DNA of 17,107 nucleotides from assembly GCA_031261865.1 (NCBI GenBank), contig JAISIV010000063.1:1-17107 (forward strand), in the 5' to 3' direction. Shown one piece after another: positions 7,704 to 14,602 of the stretch; within the stretch, counting starts at the first letter, position 1, and every line of letters starts with the position of its first letter. The stretch is from Lactobacillaceae bacterium (GTDB lineage: Bacteria > Bacillota > Bacilli > Lactobacillales > Lactobacillaceae). Made by a program: the position numbers and the translations under genes. The notes beneath the pieces were generated by a model. It ran no database searches and was not told where the DNA came from. It worked only from the letters and a program-made list of their open reading frames with translations.

Positions 7704-7856
7704 GAATTTATTTTAGTACAAGTTTTGTTTCCTTATTTTCCAGTGAGGGTTTGAATCCACTTATAAATCCTTGTCCACGTAGCGAATAAGTTTGCACCAA
7801 GACCTATTGTATTAGCTCTGTACCTGCTTACAGATCCTCATTCCGTAGGGGGAAAG
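7704..7856 (-). promoter_or_regulatory. Upstream region of the esterase gene, no gene seen
   Basis: A TAAAAT box at 7715-7710 lies six bases before the esterase ATG, with no convincing -35. A second candidate is TATAAG further upstream, also with a weak -35. A small CTGTA/TACAG hairpin is present (about 7818-7833). No ORF, tRNA or terminator is supported in this part. Confidence 0.25.
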
Positions 7857-7989
7857 TTTTACTAAATTCACTACGTTGATTAAGTAAAAGCATTAGCTTT
7901 GCATAAGCGTGCAATACAACCTAAAGGTTGTTTGCTTGCATTAGCTTTGCATAAGCAAGTACTAAGCTCACGTTGTTCACTAAGTACTT
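7857..7989. repeat. Structured intergenic repeat: two related 33-nt hairpins 100 bp apart
   Basis: Hairpin 1 spans 7857-7889 and hairpin 2 spans 7957-7989, the same length and exactly 100 bp apart. Both keep a seven-pair outer stem, an A-A mismatch, then further pairs and a CAC...GTT centre. The stems differ yet stay paired: TTTTACT/AGTAAAA in the first, AAGTACT/AGTACTT in the second, and an A-T pair at positions 10/24 becomes G-C. Between them lie a 19-bp exact direct repeat and a further hairpin. Strand and function are unknown; it may be a small-RNA locus, a palindromic repeat element or a remnant of a non-autonomous mobile element. Confidence 0.6.
7890..7956. repeat. 19-bp exact direct repeat with a hairpin between the copies
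   Basis: GCATTAGCTTTGCATAAGC occurs at 7890-7908 and again at 7938-7956, period 48. The gap holds ACAACC-TAAA-GGTTGT (7916-7931), a perfect 6-bp stem with a 4-base loop. The second copy is itself enclosed by TTGCTT/AAGCAA. Only two copies are present. Confidence 0.8.
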
Positions 7990-7994
7990 ACATT

Positions 7995-8019
7995 AAAAAA
8001 ACTCCGAAAAAGCGGAGTT
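7995..8019 (-). terminator. Rho-independent terminator of gatCAB
   Basis: Stem AACTCCG / CGGAGTT with loop CTTTTT, followed by five further T residues (at 7999-7995); it begins a few bases after the gatB stop codon. Confidence 0.88.
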
Positions 8020-8024
8020 CTCTT

Positions 8025-9458
8025 TTATCTAGAATTTAATTCGTCCAACAAAATTTGATTAACGACATTCGGATTAGCATTACCGTGAGTTTGTTTCATG
8101 ATTTGTCCAACCAAGAAACCTACCGCACGATCTTTTCCAGCTTTAAAGTCAGCAACTGACTGTTCATTAGCATCAACAATTGAAGCAATAACCGGTTGCA
8201 AAACTTCAACACGTGATTCTTGAACGAGACCATTTTCTTCAACATAGGCCTTTGGTTCTTTTCCTTCAGTAATCGCTTCGAAAACTTTCTTAGCTTGTTT
8301 AGAAGAAATAGTTCCATCTTCAATTAAATTGATCATTCCTGCAAGATTTTCAGGAGTGAGCAGTGTGTCTTGAAGATCTTTTTGAGTGTCGTTCAAATAA
8401 GAATTAACATCCCCAATTAAATAGTTAGCCGCTTTTTTAGCATCGGCTCCAGCAGCGACGGTTGCATCGTAGAAGTTTGCCATTTCAAGCGTTTGAACTA
8501 AAACACCTGCTTCTTTAGCACCTAATTCGAATTCACCCACATAACGCTTTAGACGTGAATCAGCGGATTCAGGCAAAGTTGCAGCAACTTCATCAACCCA
8601 AGTTTGGTCGATGTGCATAGGTGGCAAATCAGGTTCTGGGAAATAACGATAATCGTCAGCTTGCTCTTTAGTACGCATCAAAATCGTCGACTTAGTTGGT
8701 TCATCATAACGACGAGTTTGTTGTTGAATTTGATTACCAGCAATAATTTCTTGAGACTGACGCTTTTGTTCGTAAGCCAAGGCAGTACGCAAATAACTAA
8801 ATGAATTCAAGTTTTTCATTTCGACACGCGTCCCAAATTCATCCGATCCAGCTGGACGAAGAGAAATGTTTGCATCAACACGGAGAGAACCTTCTTGCAT
8901 CTTAACATCAGAGATTCCAGTGAACTGAATGATTTGACGCAACTTCTCTAGAAAAGCACTAGCCACTTCGGGACTTTCAATATCTGGTTCGGTAACGATT
9001 TCTAAAAGTGGTGTTCCCTGACGGTTCAAGTCGACATAAGAATATCCATCACCACCATGGGTATTTTTACCGGCATCTTCTTCCACGTGTAATTCACGAA
9101 TTCCGACACGTTTGGTGGTTCCATCTTCCATCTCGAATTCAACATATCCATGTTGCCCTAATGGAGTGGCCTGTTGGGTGGTTTGATAAGACTTTGGATT
9201 ATCAGGGTAAATATAGTTCTTACGATCCCAACGGATGTCACGAGTGATTTCAGCGTTCAATGCCAAAGCGGCCTTCATTCCAAATTCAATTGCGCCTTTA
9301 TTGACGCGTGGCAAAACCCCAGGATAACCCCAATCAATTACGTTGGTATTGGCATTAGGAGAATCGCCAAAGTTAACTGGCGATGGCGACAAAAGTTTTG
9401 AATTAGTCTTCATTTCAACGTGAATTTCAAGACCAATTGTAGTTAAGAAGTTTCCCAT
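8025..9458 (-). CDS. gatB: Asp/Glu-tRNA amidotransferase subunit B
   Basis: The kinase and tRNA-binding subunit of GatCAB, which phosphorylates Glu on mis-charged Glu-tRNA(Gln) or Asp on Asp-tRNA(Asn) before amidation. Its 477 residues are normal length. The GatB catalytic domain shows GLEIHVE (9-15), NVIDWGYPGVLP (39-50) and RKNYIYPDNPKSYQ (79-92); later come the GSLRVDANISLR block and, from about 330, the helical and YqeY-like tail that holds the tRNA. The ATG overlaps the gatA stop as TAATG and has GGAGGTGA upstream, the strongest ribosome site in the window. It is the last gene of gatCAB and is followed by a clear terminator. Confidence 0.97.
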   Translation of the reverse strand: MGNFLTTIGLEIHVEMKTNSKLLSPSPVNFGDSPNANTNVIDWGYPGVLPRVNKGAIEFGMKAALALNAEITRDIRWDRKNYIYPDNPKSYQTTQQATPLGQHGYVEFEMEDGTTKRVGIRELHVEEDAGKNTHGGDGYSYVDLNRQGTPLLEIVTEPDIESPEVASAFLEKLRQIIQFTGISDVKMQEGSLRVDANISLRPAGSDEFGTRVEMKNLNSFSYLRTALAYEQKRQSQEIIAGNQIQQQTRRYDEPTKSTILMRTKEQADDYRYFPEPDLPPMHIDQTWVDEVAATLPESADSRLKRYVGEFELGAKEAGVLVQTLEMANFYDATVAAGADAKKAANYLIGDVNSYLNDTQKDLQDTLLTPENLAGMINLIEDGTISSKQAKKVFEAITEGKEPKAYVEENGLVQESRVEVLQPVIASIVDANEQSVADFKAGKDRAVGFLVGQIMKQTHGNANPNVVNQILLDELNSR

Positions 9459-10921
9459 TATTTGTCACCTCCTGGAATCTTTTCGTATAACTTAGTTGCC
9501 CGCTCGAAAGCATACGCAACTTGATAAACGGTTTGCTCATCAAATTTATTTCCGATAATTTGCATACCGATTGGCATATTTTCAGAATTAAATCCGGCGT
9601 TGATTGATAATCCAGGAAGACCGACGAGGTTAACCGGGATTGTCAACATATCATTCATATACATTGTTTTTGGATCGTCATCCTCTTCACCCAAACCAAA
9701 GGCAACGGTTGGCGCAGTAGGTCCGACAATTACATCGTGATCCTTGAAGATGTTTTCGAAGTCTTGAATCAATTTAGTTCTAACTTGCGCGGCCTTTTTG
9801 AAGTAAGCGTCATAAAAACCAGCAGACAAAGCAAATGTTCCAAGCATAATACGGCGCTTAACTTCAGGTCCAAAACCTTCAGTTTTAGTGTTTACGTACA
9901 TGTCCTCCAAAGTGTCGCCAGAACGCTCCGACAATCCATAGCGGACACCATCATAACGTTGGAGATTTGAAGAAGCTTCTGAACTAGCCAAAATATAATA
10001 GGCGGCAATTCCATATTTAGTATGCGGAATGGATACTTCATCCACAATCGCACCTAACTCTTCAAGCTTAGTGATTCCAGCGCGTACAGCTTCAGCGACT
10101 TCCTCATTAACACCTTCAGAAAAATATTCTTTTGGTACAGCAACACGAAGGCCTTTAATGTCTTGACCCAATTTAGCAGTAAAGTCAGGGACTTCTTTTT
10201 GAGAACTAGTAGCGTCGTGGTCGTCATAGCCGGCAATCGCATTCAAAACCAAAGCGTTATCACGAACAGTTCTAGTTAGAGGACCAATTTGATCTAACGA
10301 AGAAGAAAATGCCATTAGTCCCCAACGAGAAACTCGGCCGTAAGTTGGCTTTAAACCAACAATTCCGTTATAAGCGGCTGGTTGACGAATCGATCCACCT
10401 GTGTCAGAACCAAGAGCAAACAAAACTTCTCCACTAGCAACAGATGCTGCAGATCCACCTGAAGAACCGCCTGGAACTTTAGTGGCATCCCAGGCATTTT
10501 TAGTTTGGCCGAAGAATGAAGTTTCAGTTGAACCTCCCATGGCGAATTCATCAAGATTTGTTTTACCGATCACAACTACACCAGCTTCGTTTAATTTTTC
10601 AACAACAGTCGCGTTATAAACTGGCACGAAATTTTCCAAGATGTGAGAAGCAGAAGTCGTTTTCAATCCTTTGGTGACAATATTGTCTTTGTGAGCCATC
10701 GGAATTCCGTAAAGTAAGTTATCTTCTTGAATTCCAGCTGCATCTAATTCTTCAGCTCTTTTTAAAGCGCCTTCATCGTCAATCGAAATAAAAGCATTCA
10801 ATTCTTCGTCTCTTGAATGAATGAATTCGAGGGCTTTTTGTGTAAGTTCGACAACTGTAGTTTGGCCGTTAACCAAGCTTTCGTGAACAGTTTTAATGTC
10901 TAAATTTAAAAAATTGTCCAT
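9458..10921 (-). CDS. gatA: Asp/Glu-tRNA amidotransferase subunit A
   Basis: The glutaminase subunit of GatCAB, an amidase-signature enzyme that frees ammonia from glutamine for the GatB active site. In its 487 residues the triad is Lys78 (HKDNI), Ser153 (GGSSGGS) and Ser177 (GSDTGGS), with the family-typical SIRQPAAYNGIVGLKPT following. The start overlaps the gatC stop as TAATG, with GGAGG nine bases upstream. Gene order gatC-gatA-gatB is the usual Bacillota operon. Its presence implies that at least one of Gln-tRNA(Gln) and Asn-tRNA(Asn) is made by the indirect route. Confidence 0.97.
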   Translation of the reverse strand: MDNFLNLDIKTVHESLVNGQTTVVELTQKALEFIHSRDEELNAFISIDDEGALKRAEELDAAGIQEDNLLYGIPMAHKDNIVTKGLKTTSASHILENFVPVYNATVVEKLNEAGVVVIGKTNLDEFAMGGSTETSFFGQTKNAWDATKVPGGSSGGSAASVASGEVLFALGSDTGGSIRQPAAYNGIVGLKPTYGRVSRWGLMAFSSSLDQIGPLTRTVRDNALVLNAIAGYDDHDATSSQKEVPDFTAKLGQDIKGLRVAVPKEYFSEGVNEEVAEAVRAGITKLEELGAIVDEVSIPHTKYGIAAYYILASSEASSNLQRYDGVRYGLSERSGDTLEDMYVNTKTEGFGPEVKRRIMLGTFALSAGFYDAYFKKAAQVRTKLIQDFENIFKDHDVIVGPTAPTVAFGLGEEDDDPKTMYMNDMLTIPVNLVGLPGLSINAGFNSENMPIGMQIIGNKFDEQTVYQVAYAFERATKLYEKIPGGDK

Positions 10922-11226
10922 TAGTTATCTCCTCCATCAAGAATTGCTGGAACTTTAATCATGTCATCTTGTTGTTGAGGGGCGTTGTTTAACAAATCAG
11001 TCTTTTGATTCCAATTGTCTGCAACATCATCTCTGAACATGTTGACGTTTTCAGTAACTGAATAAGTTGGCACGACATCAGTAGTGTCGACTTCGTTTAA
11101 CGTATCAACAAGGGTGAGAATATTGCCTAGTTGTCCGACAATCACATCTAATTCAGCGTCTGTGAAACGGATTTTAGCTAACTCGGCAACGTGTTTAGCT
11201 TCTTGTTTAGAAAGTGTTTCTGCCAT
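10921..11226 (-). CDS. gatC: Asp/Glu-tRNA amidotransferase subunit C
   Basis: The small subunit that wraps around GatA and stabilises its contact with GatB. Its 101 residues are normal for the family, with the typical opening LSKQEAKHVAELAKIRFTD, the VDTLNEVDTTDVVPTYSV block and an acidic end. The start has AAGGAG four bases upstream. It is the first gene of gatCAB. A perfect 15-bp inverted repeat and AT-rich TATAAA-like bases precede it. Confidence 0.96.
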   Translation of the reverse strand: MAETLSKQEAKHVAELAKIRFTDAELDVIVGQLGNILTLVDTLNEVDTTDVVPTYSVTENVNMFRDDVADNWNQKTDLLNNAPQQQDDMIKVPAILDGGDN

Positions 11227-11236
11227 TTTTTCTCCT

Positions 11237-11251
11237 TAGATTACTAATCTA
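11237..11251. promoter_or_regulatory. Perfect inverted repeat in front of gatC
   Basis: TAGATTA-G-TAATCTA on the minus strand, seven-base arms around one central base, placed between a TATAAAAT stretch (a possible -10) and the gatC ribosome site. It could be an operator or a 5' stem in the gatC leader. No regulator is implied by the sequence. Confidence 0.35.
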
Positions 11252-11260
11252 TTTTATAGC

Positions 11261-11294
11261 AAAAAACAGCCCCAACTTTCGTTAGAACTGTTTT
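11261..11294 (-). terminator. Strong terminator of ntdP with a GAAA tetraloop
   Basis: A fully paired 14-bp stem (11294-11281 with 11276-11263, three G-U pairs) closed by the tetraloop GAAA and ending in six T. The ntdP stop codon lies inside the 5' arm. Confidence 0.88.
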
Positions 11295-11881
11295 GGTTTT
11301 TGTTTGCCTTGGTAAGGTGCTGTAATTGAATCTTGAGCTTCAAGAATGGACAAATACCGGGAATACCATAAGTCAGCATAGTTATCAGAGAATGGCCCAC
11401 GCTTTTCCTCAATCATTTTTTTGAGAATTTTCACATGTGCCTCTAAAATATCTTTGGTGTCTTGCGGGTACCCCCACAAATTCGCATGATCGATATATTC
11501 GTCAGCATCCAAAAGGATTTTATTCCCCTTAGGAGTGACTTTAATATCCAAGTCATAATCAATATATTTTAGAGCCTCTTTGTCTAGGACAAATGGAGTT
11601 GCCAAATTTGAATAATAACTAATTCCATCTTTTCGAATCATCGCAATCACGTTGAACCAGTACTTTCGATGAAACCAGACAATAGCAGGTTCGTGAGTGA
11701 CCCACTTACGATTATCATCTTCCGTGACTAAAGTGTGATTGTTAATCCCGATTAAAGAATTTTCGCTGGTTTTTAAAACCATCGTATCTTTCCAAGTACG
11801 ATGCAAATGGCCATCGTGCTTGTAACTCTTAATTGCAATAAAGTCGCCTTCCCGTGGCATACGGAACGCGTCTCTTGCCAT
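11282..11881 (-). CDS. ntdP: Nucleoside tri-/diphosphate phosphatase, DUF402 (UPF0374, Ntdp family)
   Basis: A 199-residue soluble protein of the DUF402 family, whose Staphylococcus aureus member was shown to hydrolyse nucleoside tri- and diphosphates with metal ions. Family motifs are intact: EGDFIAIKSYKHDG (11-24), HRTW (27-30), LVTEDD (51-56), YYSNLATPF (89-97), then the acidic blocks IDYDLD (107-112) and DADEY (125-129) expected to bind metal. The N-terminus is about five residues longer than usual (MARDAF before MPREGDF), so MPREG, the second Met, is an alternative start. The chosen ATG has AAAGG eight bases upstream. It has its own extended -10 promoter and a strong terminator, so it is a single-gene unit. 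Confidence 0.93.
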   Translation of the reverse strand: MARDAFRMPREGDFIAIKSYKHDGHLHRTWKDTMVLKTSENSLIGINNHTLVTEDDNRKWVTHEPAIVWFHRKYWFNVIAMIRKDGISYYSNLATPFVLDKEALKYIDYDLDIKVTPKGNKILLDADEYIDHANLWGYPQDTKDILEAHVKILKKMIEEKRGPFSDNYADLWYSRYLSILEAQDSITAPYQGKQKPKQF

Positions 11882-11894
11882 AATTTTTACCTTT

Positions 11895-11908
11895 AAGACA
11901 TTTGTCTT
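11895..11908. promoter_or_regulatory. Inverted repeat in the ntdP leader
   Basis: AAGACA-AA-TGTCTT, six-base arms with a two-base centre, lying just downstream of the expected ntdP transcription start and just upstream of its AAAGG ribosome site. A repressor bound here would block ntdP. The regulator is unknown. Confidence 0.35.
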
Positions 11909-11917
11909 TCACTAAAA

Positions 11918-11926
11918 ATCATACCA
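11918..11926 (-). promoter_or_regulatory. Extended -10 promoter of ntdP
   Basis: TGGTATGAT on the minus strand is an extended -10 (TGn followed by TATGAT). A weak TTTATT lies sixteen bases upstream. The start would lie near 11911, giving a leader of about 30 bases. Confidence 0.55.
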
Positions 11927-11985
11927 CGAGAAAAGGCGAATAAATTTGGCATGAAGATGAGTATTTATCCACCAAAGTAGTAAGA

Positions 11986-12531
11986 TCAGTCTTCTTCAAT
12001 CAACTGCAAATATAAAGAGCCAATAATGGCCGGTGCAGTCTGAATTTGTCCTGTGGCAATCTTTTCTAATAATTCATCTAGAGTCACTAATTCTTTATGA
12101 ACTAATTCATCGGCGTCAAAATGGGTTTGAACATCGCCTTTTAAATCACTGAGCATCATCAGATAAGTTTGTTCGTTAGTAAAACCTTCGGAAGTAGAAA
12201 TAACTTGAATTAAGTCTGCCTTCCCATAATCTAAGCCCATTTCTTCTCTAGCTTCACGAAGAGCAGCAGCAGTCGGATTTTCACCTTTGTTAATTAAGCC
12301 GGCTGGAAAACTCGAACGCATTGAATTAGTACCAGCTCGATATTCAGTGCCGATTACATACTTAGTTTCTCCATCTTCTATAACTGGCATAATCATTGCC
12401 ACTGCATCCCCGTGCAAAACCACGTCACGAATAACGGTAATATCATCCGGTGTTTTAATTTTTCTAGTGACCACATCAAAAATTTTGCCTTGAAACCTTG
12501 GCTCTTCAGTGATTATTTCACCCTTTTTCAT
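11986..12531 (-). CDS. Nudix hydrolase, ADP-ribose pyrophosphatase-like
   Basis: A soluble Nudix enzyme of 181 residues from the start used here. The complete Nudix box Gx5Ex7REUxEExGU is at 78-100 (Gly78, Glu84, Arg92-Glu93, Glu96-Glu97, Gly99). The N-terminal strands and the segment VIGTEYRAGTNSMRSSFPAGLI match NudF-type ADP-ribose pyrophosphatases, which split ADP-ribose into AMP and ribose 5-phosphate. The start is uncertain: a TTG at 12546, ATG at 12537 and ATG at 12531 are in frame. GAGG lies nine bases before the last and only three before the second, so 12531 is preferred. The start overlaps the end of recX by 14 bases, so translation is probably coupled. Confidence 0.9.
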   Translation of the reverse strand: MKKGEIITEEPRFQGKIFDVVTRKIKTPDDITVIRDVVLHGDAVAMIMPVIEDGETKYVIGTEYRAGTNSMRSSFPAGLINKGENPTAAALREAREEMGLDYGKADLIQVISTSEGFTNEQTYLMMLSDLKGDVQTHFDADELVHKELVTLDELLEKIATGQIQTAPAIIGSLYLQLIEED

Positions 12532-13324
12532 TTTCATATTCCTCAATTGCAGTATTAATTTCCTCTATTGGAAATCCTTTTCCATAGAGATATGACTTCA
12601 TTTTATAGTTTTTCTGATTGCCATATTTTTCATAACGCTTAGCAATTTTTTCAATTTGCTTTTTGATTAATTCAATTTGTTCATCAGCGTCTTCTTCAAT
12701 CTCAATATCATCCAGAACCCCATTAATAATCGATGTTGAAAAACCTTTTGTTTGCAACTGCTGGTAAATTTTTTGTTGCAAACCTTTGGTCGACAATTTT
12801 CCTTGATTAATTTGAACCAGTTTTTCAGCCTGACTTTTGGCATGTTCTAGTTGTGAATCGCCGTCGAATAACTGGAGCGATTTTTCAATTGTCGAACTTG
12901 GAACACCTTTTTTAAATAGCTTTTGTTTAATCGACTGAGGGCCATCGTGACCGATATTCATCTGGGTTCTTACTAAACTTTCAGCATAAACAAGATCATC
13001 AATATATCGGTCCTGTTTGAGATCATCAATAACACTTTTAATTTCATCATCGGAAACTTCTTCTACGGTCTTCAATTTATCAACGACTTCTTTTTCAGTA
13101 CGAAGCTGACCAGAAAGAAAATTCAAAGCTTTATTTTTAAGGGTAGACAAACGATCGAATTTCTTGATATTTTCGATTTGCTCATCGGTTAATTCAGTTC
13201 CTTTAAACAGCAGGAATTTGGCGAAAGTTGTCGTACTAATTCCGAAGGCAAACTTGCCATCTAAATCGAGGTTATAGCGACCACCACGTTTTTGAGTGTA
13301 TATTCTTGTAATCGTTTTTGCCAT
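12518..13324 (-). CDS. recX: Recombination regulator RecX
   Basis: A 268-residue helical protein that binds RecA filaments and limits recombinase activity. The N-terminus has the typical ITRIYTQKRGGRYNLDLDGKFAFGIS opening, then the three-helix RecX repeats, recognisable by ALNFLSGQLRTEKEV..KL and DDLKQDRYIDDLVYAESLVRTQMNIGHDGPQSIKQKLFKKGV, followed by a longer C-terminal repeat as in other Lactobacillales. The ATG follows the small membrane-protein stop by six bases and shows no Shine-Dalgarno, so translation may depend on re-initiation from the upstream gene. It overlaps the Nudix gene downstream. The recX-Nudix pairing in one unit suggests linked nucleotide or DNA housekeeping but no direct link is shown. 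Confidence 0.93.
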   Translation of the reverse strand: MAKTITRIYTQKRGGRYNLDLDGKFAFGISTTTFAKFLLFKGTELTDEQIENIKKFDRLSTLKNKALNFLSGQLRTEKEVVDKLKTVEEVSDDEIKSVIDDLKQDRYIDDLVYAESLVRTQMNIGHDGPQSIKQKLFKKGVPSSTIEKSLQLFDGDSQLEHAKSQAEKLVQINQGKLSTKGLQQKIYQQLQTKGFSTSIINGVLDDIEIEEDADEQIELIKKQIEKIAKRYEKYGNQKNYKMKSYLYGKGFPIEEINTAIEEYENEKG

Positions 13325-13330
13325 AAATTG

Positions 13331-13765
13331 TTAGATATCATTATCTACTTTTTCGGTCGCCTCGGCGTGGTCGTTCAAATATATCAATACAGCTCCACTA
13401 ATTATGCTTAAAACTCCCATGAACTTAGAGATTACAGCTTCGACGAAGGACAACTGTGTTGCAGAATCACCGTTTTCGCTTGTCCAAACTTCCGGCCCGT
13501 GATTTCCACTAAAAAACAGAAATCCAGCAAAGAATAGAAATGACAAATAACCAACAACGCCCACATAATTAGACTTTTTGCTACCAATTAAAAGTGCCAT
13601 ACTAAGCCAAGGTAAAATTAAAACCAGCATTGGTGCCATTAAAAACCATATAGACATAAATAACCATATGTTGAAATAAACCTTATTCCAGAAAATCATC
13701 GTGATTGCAAAACTTGCCGTAAATACAATCTGTGTTGCAAGTTTAAAATTTATTTTTTTTAACAT
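13331..13765 (-). CDS. Small hypothetical membrane protein with about four helices
   Basis: I do not recognise this 144-residue protein. Hydrophobic stretches lie at about 9-28, 30-61 (long, probably one helix plus a re-entrant part or two short helices), 66-86 and 108-130. An acidic, Gly-rich loop (GNHGPEVWTSENGD) lies between the last two, and the tail is charged (NDHAEATEKVDNDI). The start codon lacks a Shine-Dalgarno; a TACCAT box ends ten bases upstream, just after the map terminator. It ends six bases before recX, so it is likely the first gene of a recX-Nudix unit. Function unknown. Confidence 0.82.
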   Translation of the reverse strand: MLKKINFKLATQIVFTASFAITMIFWNKVYFNIWLFMSIWFLMAPMLVLILPWLSMALLIGSKKSNYVGVVGYLSFLFFAGFLFFSGNHGPEVWTSENGDSATQLSFVEAVISKFMGVLSIISGAVLIYLNDHAEATEKVDNDI

Positions 13766-13783
13766 ATTGTTCTAAATGGTAAC

Positions 13784-13804
13784 AAAAAAGGCACCTGATG
13801 TGCC
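13784..13804 (-). terminator. Rho-independent terminator of the GT2-DUF4422-map operon
   Basis: Stem GGCAC / GTGCC with loop ATCAG, followed by six T, starting a few bases after the map stop codon. Confidence 0.82.
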
Positions 13805-13810
13805 CGATTT

Positions 13811-14602
13811 TTACAACAAGTATTTAGCGTCTCTTACAGGATCTTGGCTAGTCAGAATTTTTGGACCGTCTTTGGTAATTAAAATAGTGTGTTCAAATTG
13901 GGCTGACCAACCGCCATCGGCAGTGCGGACTGTCCACCCATCTTCAGCGGAATGATCGGTAATTACCTCCCAAGTACCCGTGTTAATCATTGGCTCGATA
14001 GTAATCGTCATTCCTTCTTTTAAACGTAGACCATGGCCGGGTGTTCCATAGTGTAAAACTTGCGGGTCTTCGTGCATGGTGGGTCCAATTCCATGACCAG
14101 TGTAATCGCGGACATCTCCAAAACCATTTTCATCTTCAGCGTAATGTTGAATAGCATATCCAACATCCCCTAAACGATTACCTACGACGGCGGCATCAAT
14201 TCCTCGATACATCGATTCTAAAGCTACATCGTAAAGACGTTCATGTTCAGGGCTGACAGTTCCAACTTTATAAGTCCAAGCCGAATCTGAAATTCCACCA
14301 TCTTTTTCGACAACAGTATCAACCTTAACTAAATCCCCGTTTTGTAATTTCAAACCTTTTCTAGGTAAACCATGAGCAACTTCATCATTGATGGAAATAG
14401 TTGTGGCGTATTTAAAGCCTTCAAAACCGATTTGGCTTGGGATTGCGCCATGACTTTCAATATATTCGCGTGACTTAGTTTCGATTTCCCAAGTGTCCAA
14501 CCCCGGCTTGATTAAATCGCGCAGCATCATGTGCATTCCAACAATGACATCAGAAGCTTCTTTCATTTGTTGAACTTCGCGGTCAGATTTTAATGTAATC
14601 AT
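13811..14602 (-). CDS. map: Methionine aminopeptidase, type I
   Basis: The cytosolic metalloprotease that removes the initiator Met from new proteins. Its 263 residues are normal for type Ia. The metal ligands are all present: Asp95, Asp106, His170 (in TGHGIG), Glu203 (IEPM) and Glu237 (QFEHTI); the substrate-contacting His77 (NDEVAHGLP) and His177 (MHEDP) are kept as well. The start has AAAGGAGAT seven bases upstream and overlaps the DUF4422 stop as ATGA, so this housekeeping enzyme is translated from a glycosyltransferase operon mRNA. A terminator follows. Identity is firm; the operon partners are unusual. Confidence 0.96.
   Translation of the reverse strand: MITLKSDREVQQMKEASDVIVGMHMMLRDLIKPGLDTWEIETKSREYIESHGAIPSQIGFEGFKYATTISINDEVAHGLPRKGLKLQNGDLVKVDTVVEKDGGISDSAWTYKVGTVSPEHERLYDVALESMYRGIDAAVVGNRLGDVGYAIQHYAEDENGFGDVRDYTGHGIGPTMHEDPQVLHYGTPGHGLRLKEGMTITIEPMINTGTWEVITDHSAEDGWTVRTADGGWSAQFEHTILITKDGPKILTSQDPVRDAKYLL

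Noticed and set aside
7435..7716. 93-codon plus-strand frame opposite the esterase N-terminus
   Set aside because: Lys/Arg/Thr-rich composition is what the complement of codons for a hydrophobic membrane domain gives; no ribosome site.
7740..7765. GGGTTTGAATCCAC looks like a tRNA T-arm
   Set aside because: The flanking bases do not pair as a T-stem on either strand, and no acceptor, D or anticodon arm is found nearby.
3425..7830. Similarity between the potA leader (GTGCACCAAG, then GTAATAGCT) and the esterase upstream region (TTGCACCAAG, then GTATTAGCT) as a dispersed repeat
   Set aside because: Only short matches with unequal spacing; an eight-base match between regions of this size is expected by chance.
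7890..7956. CRISPR-like repeat pair
   Set aside because: Only two copies of 19 bp with a spacer that is itself a hairpin; no further units and no cas genes.
5009..10921. The stand-alone amidase as a second GatA or a tandem duplication of gatA
   Set aside because: Both share the amidase signature, but lengths, the bases after the nucleophile and the gene partners differ, so they are distant members of one family rather than recent copies.
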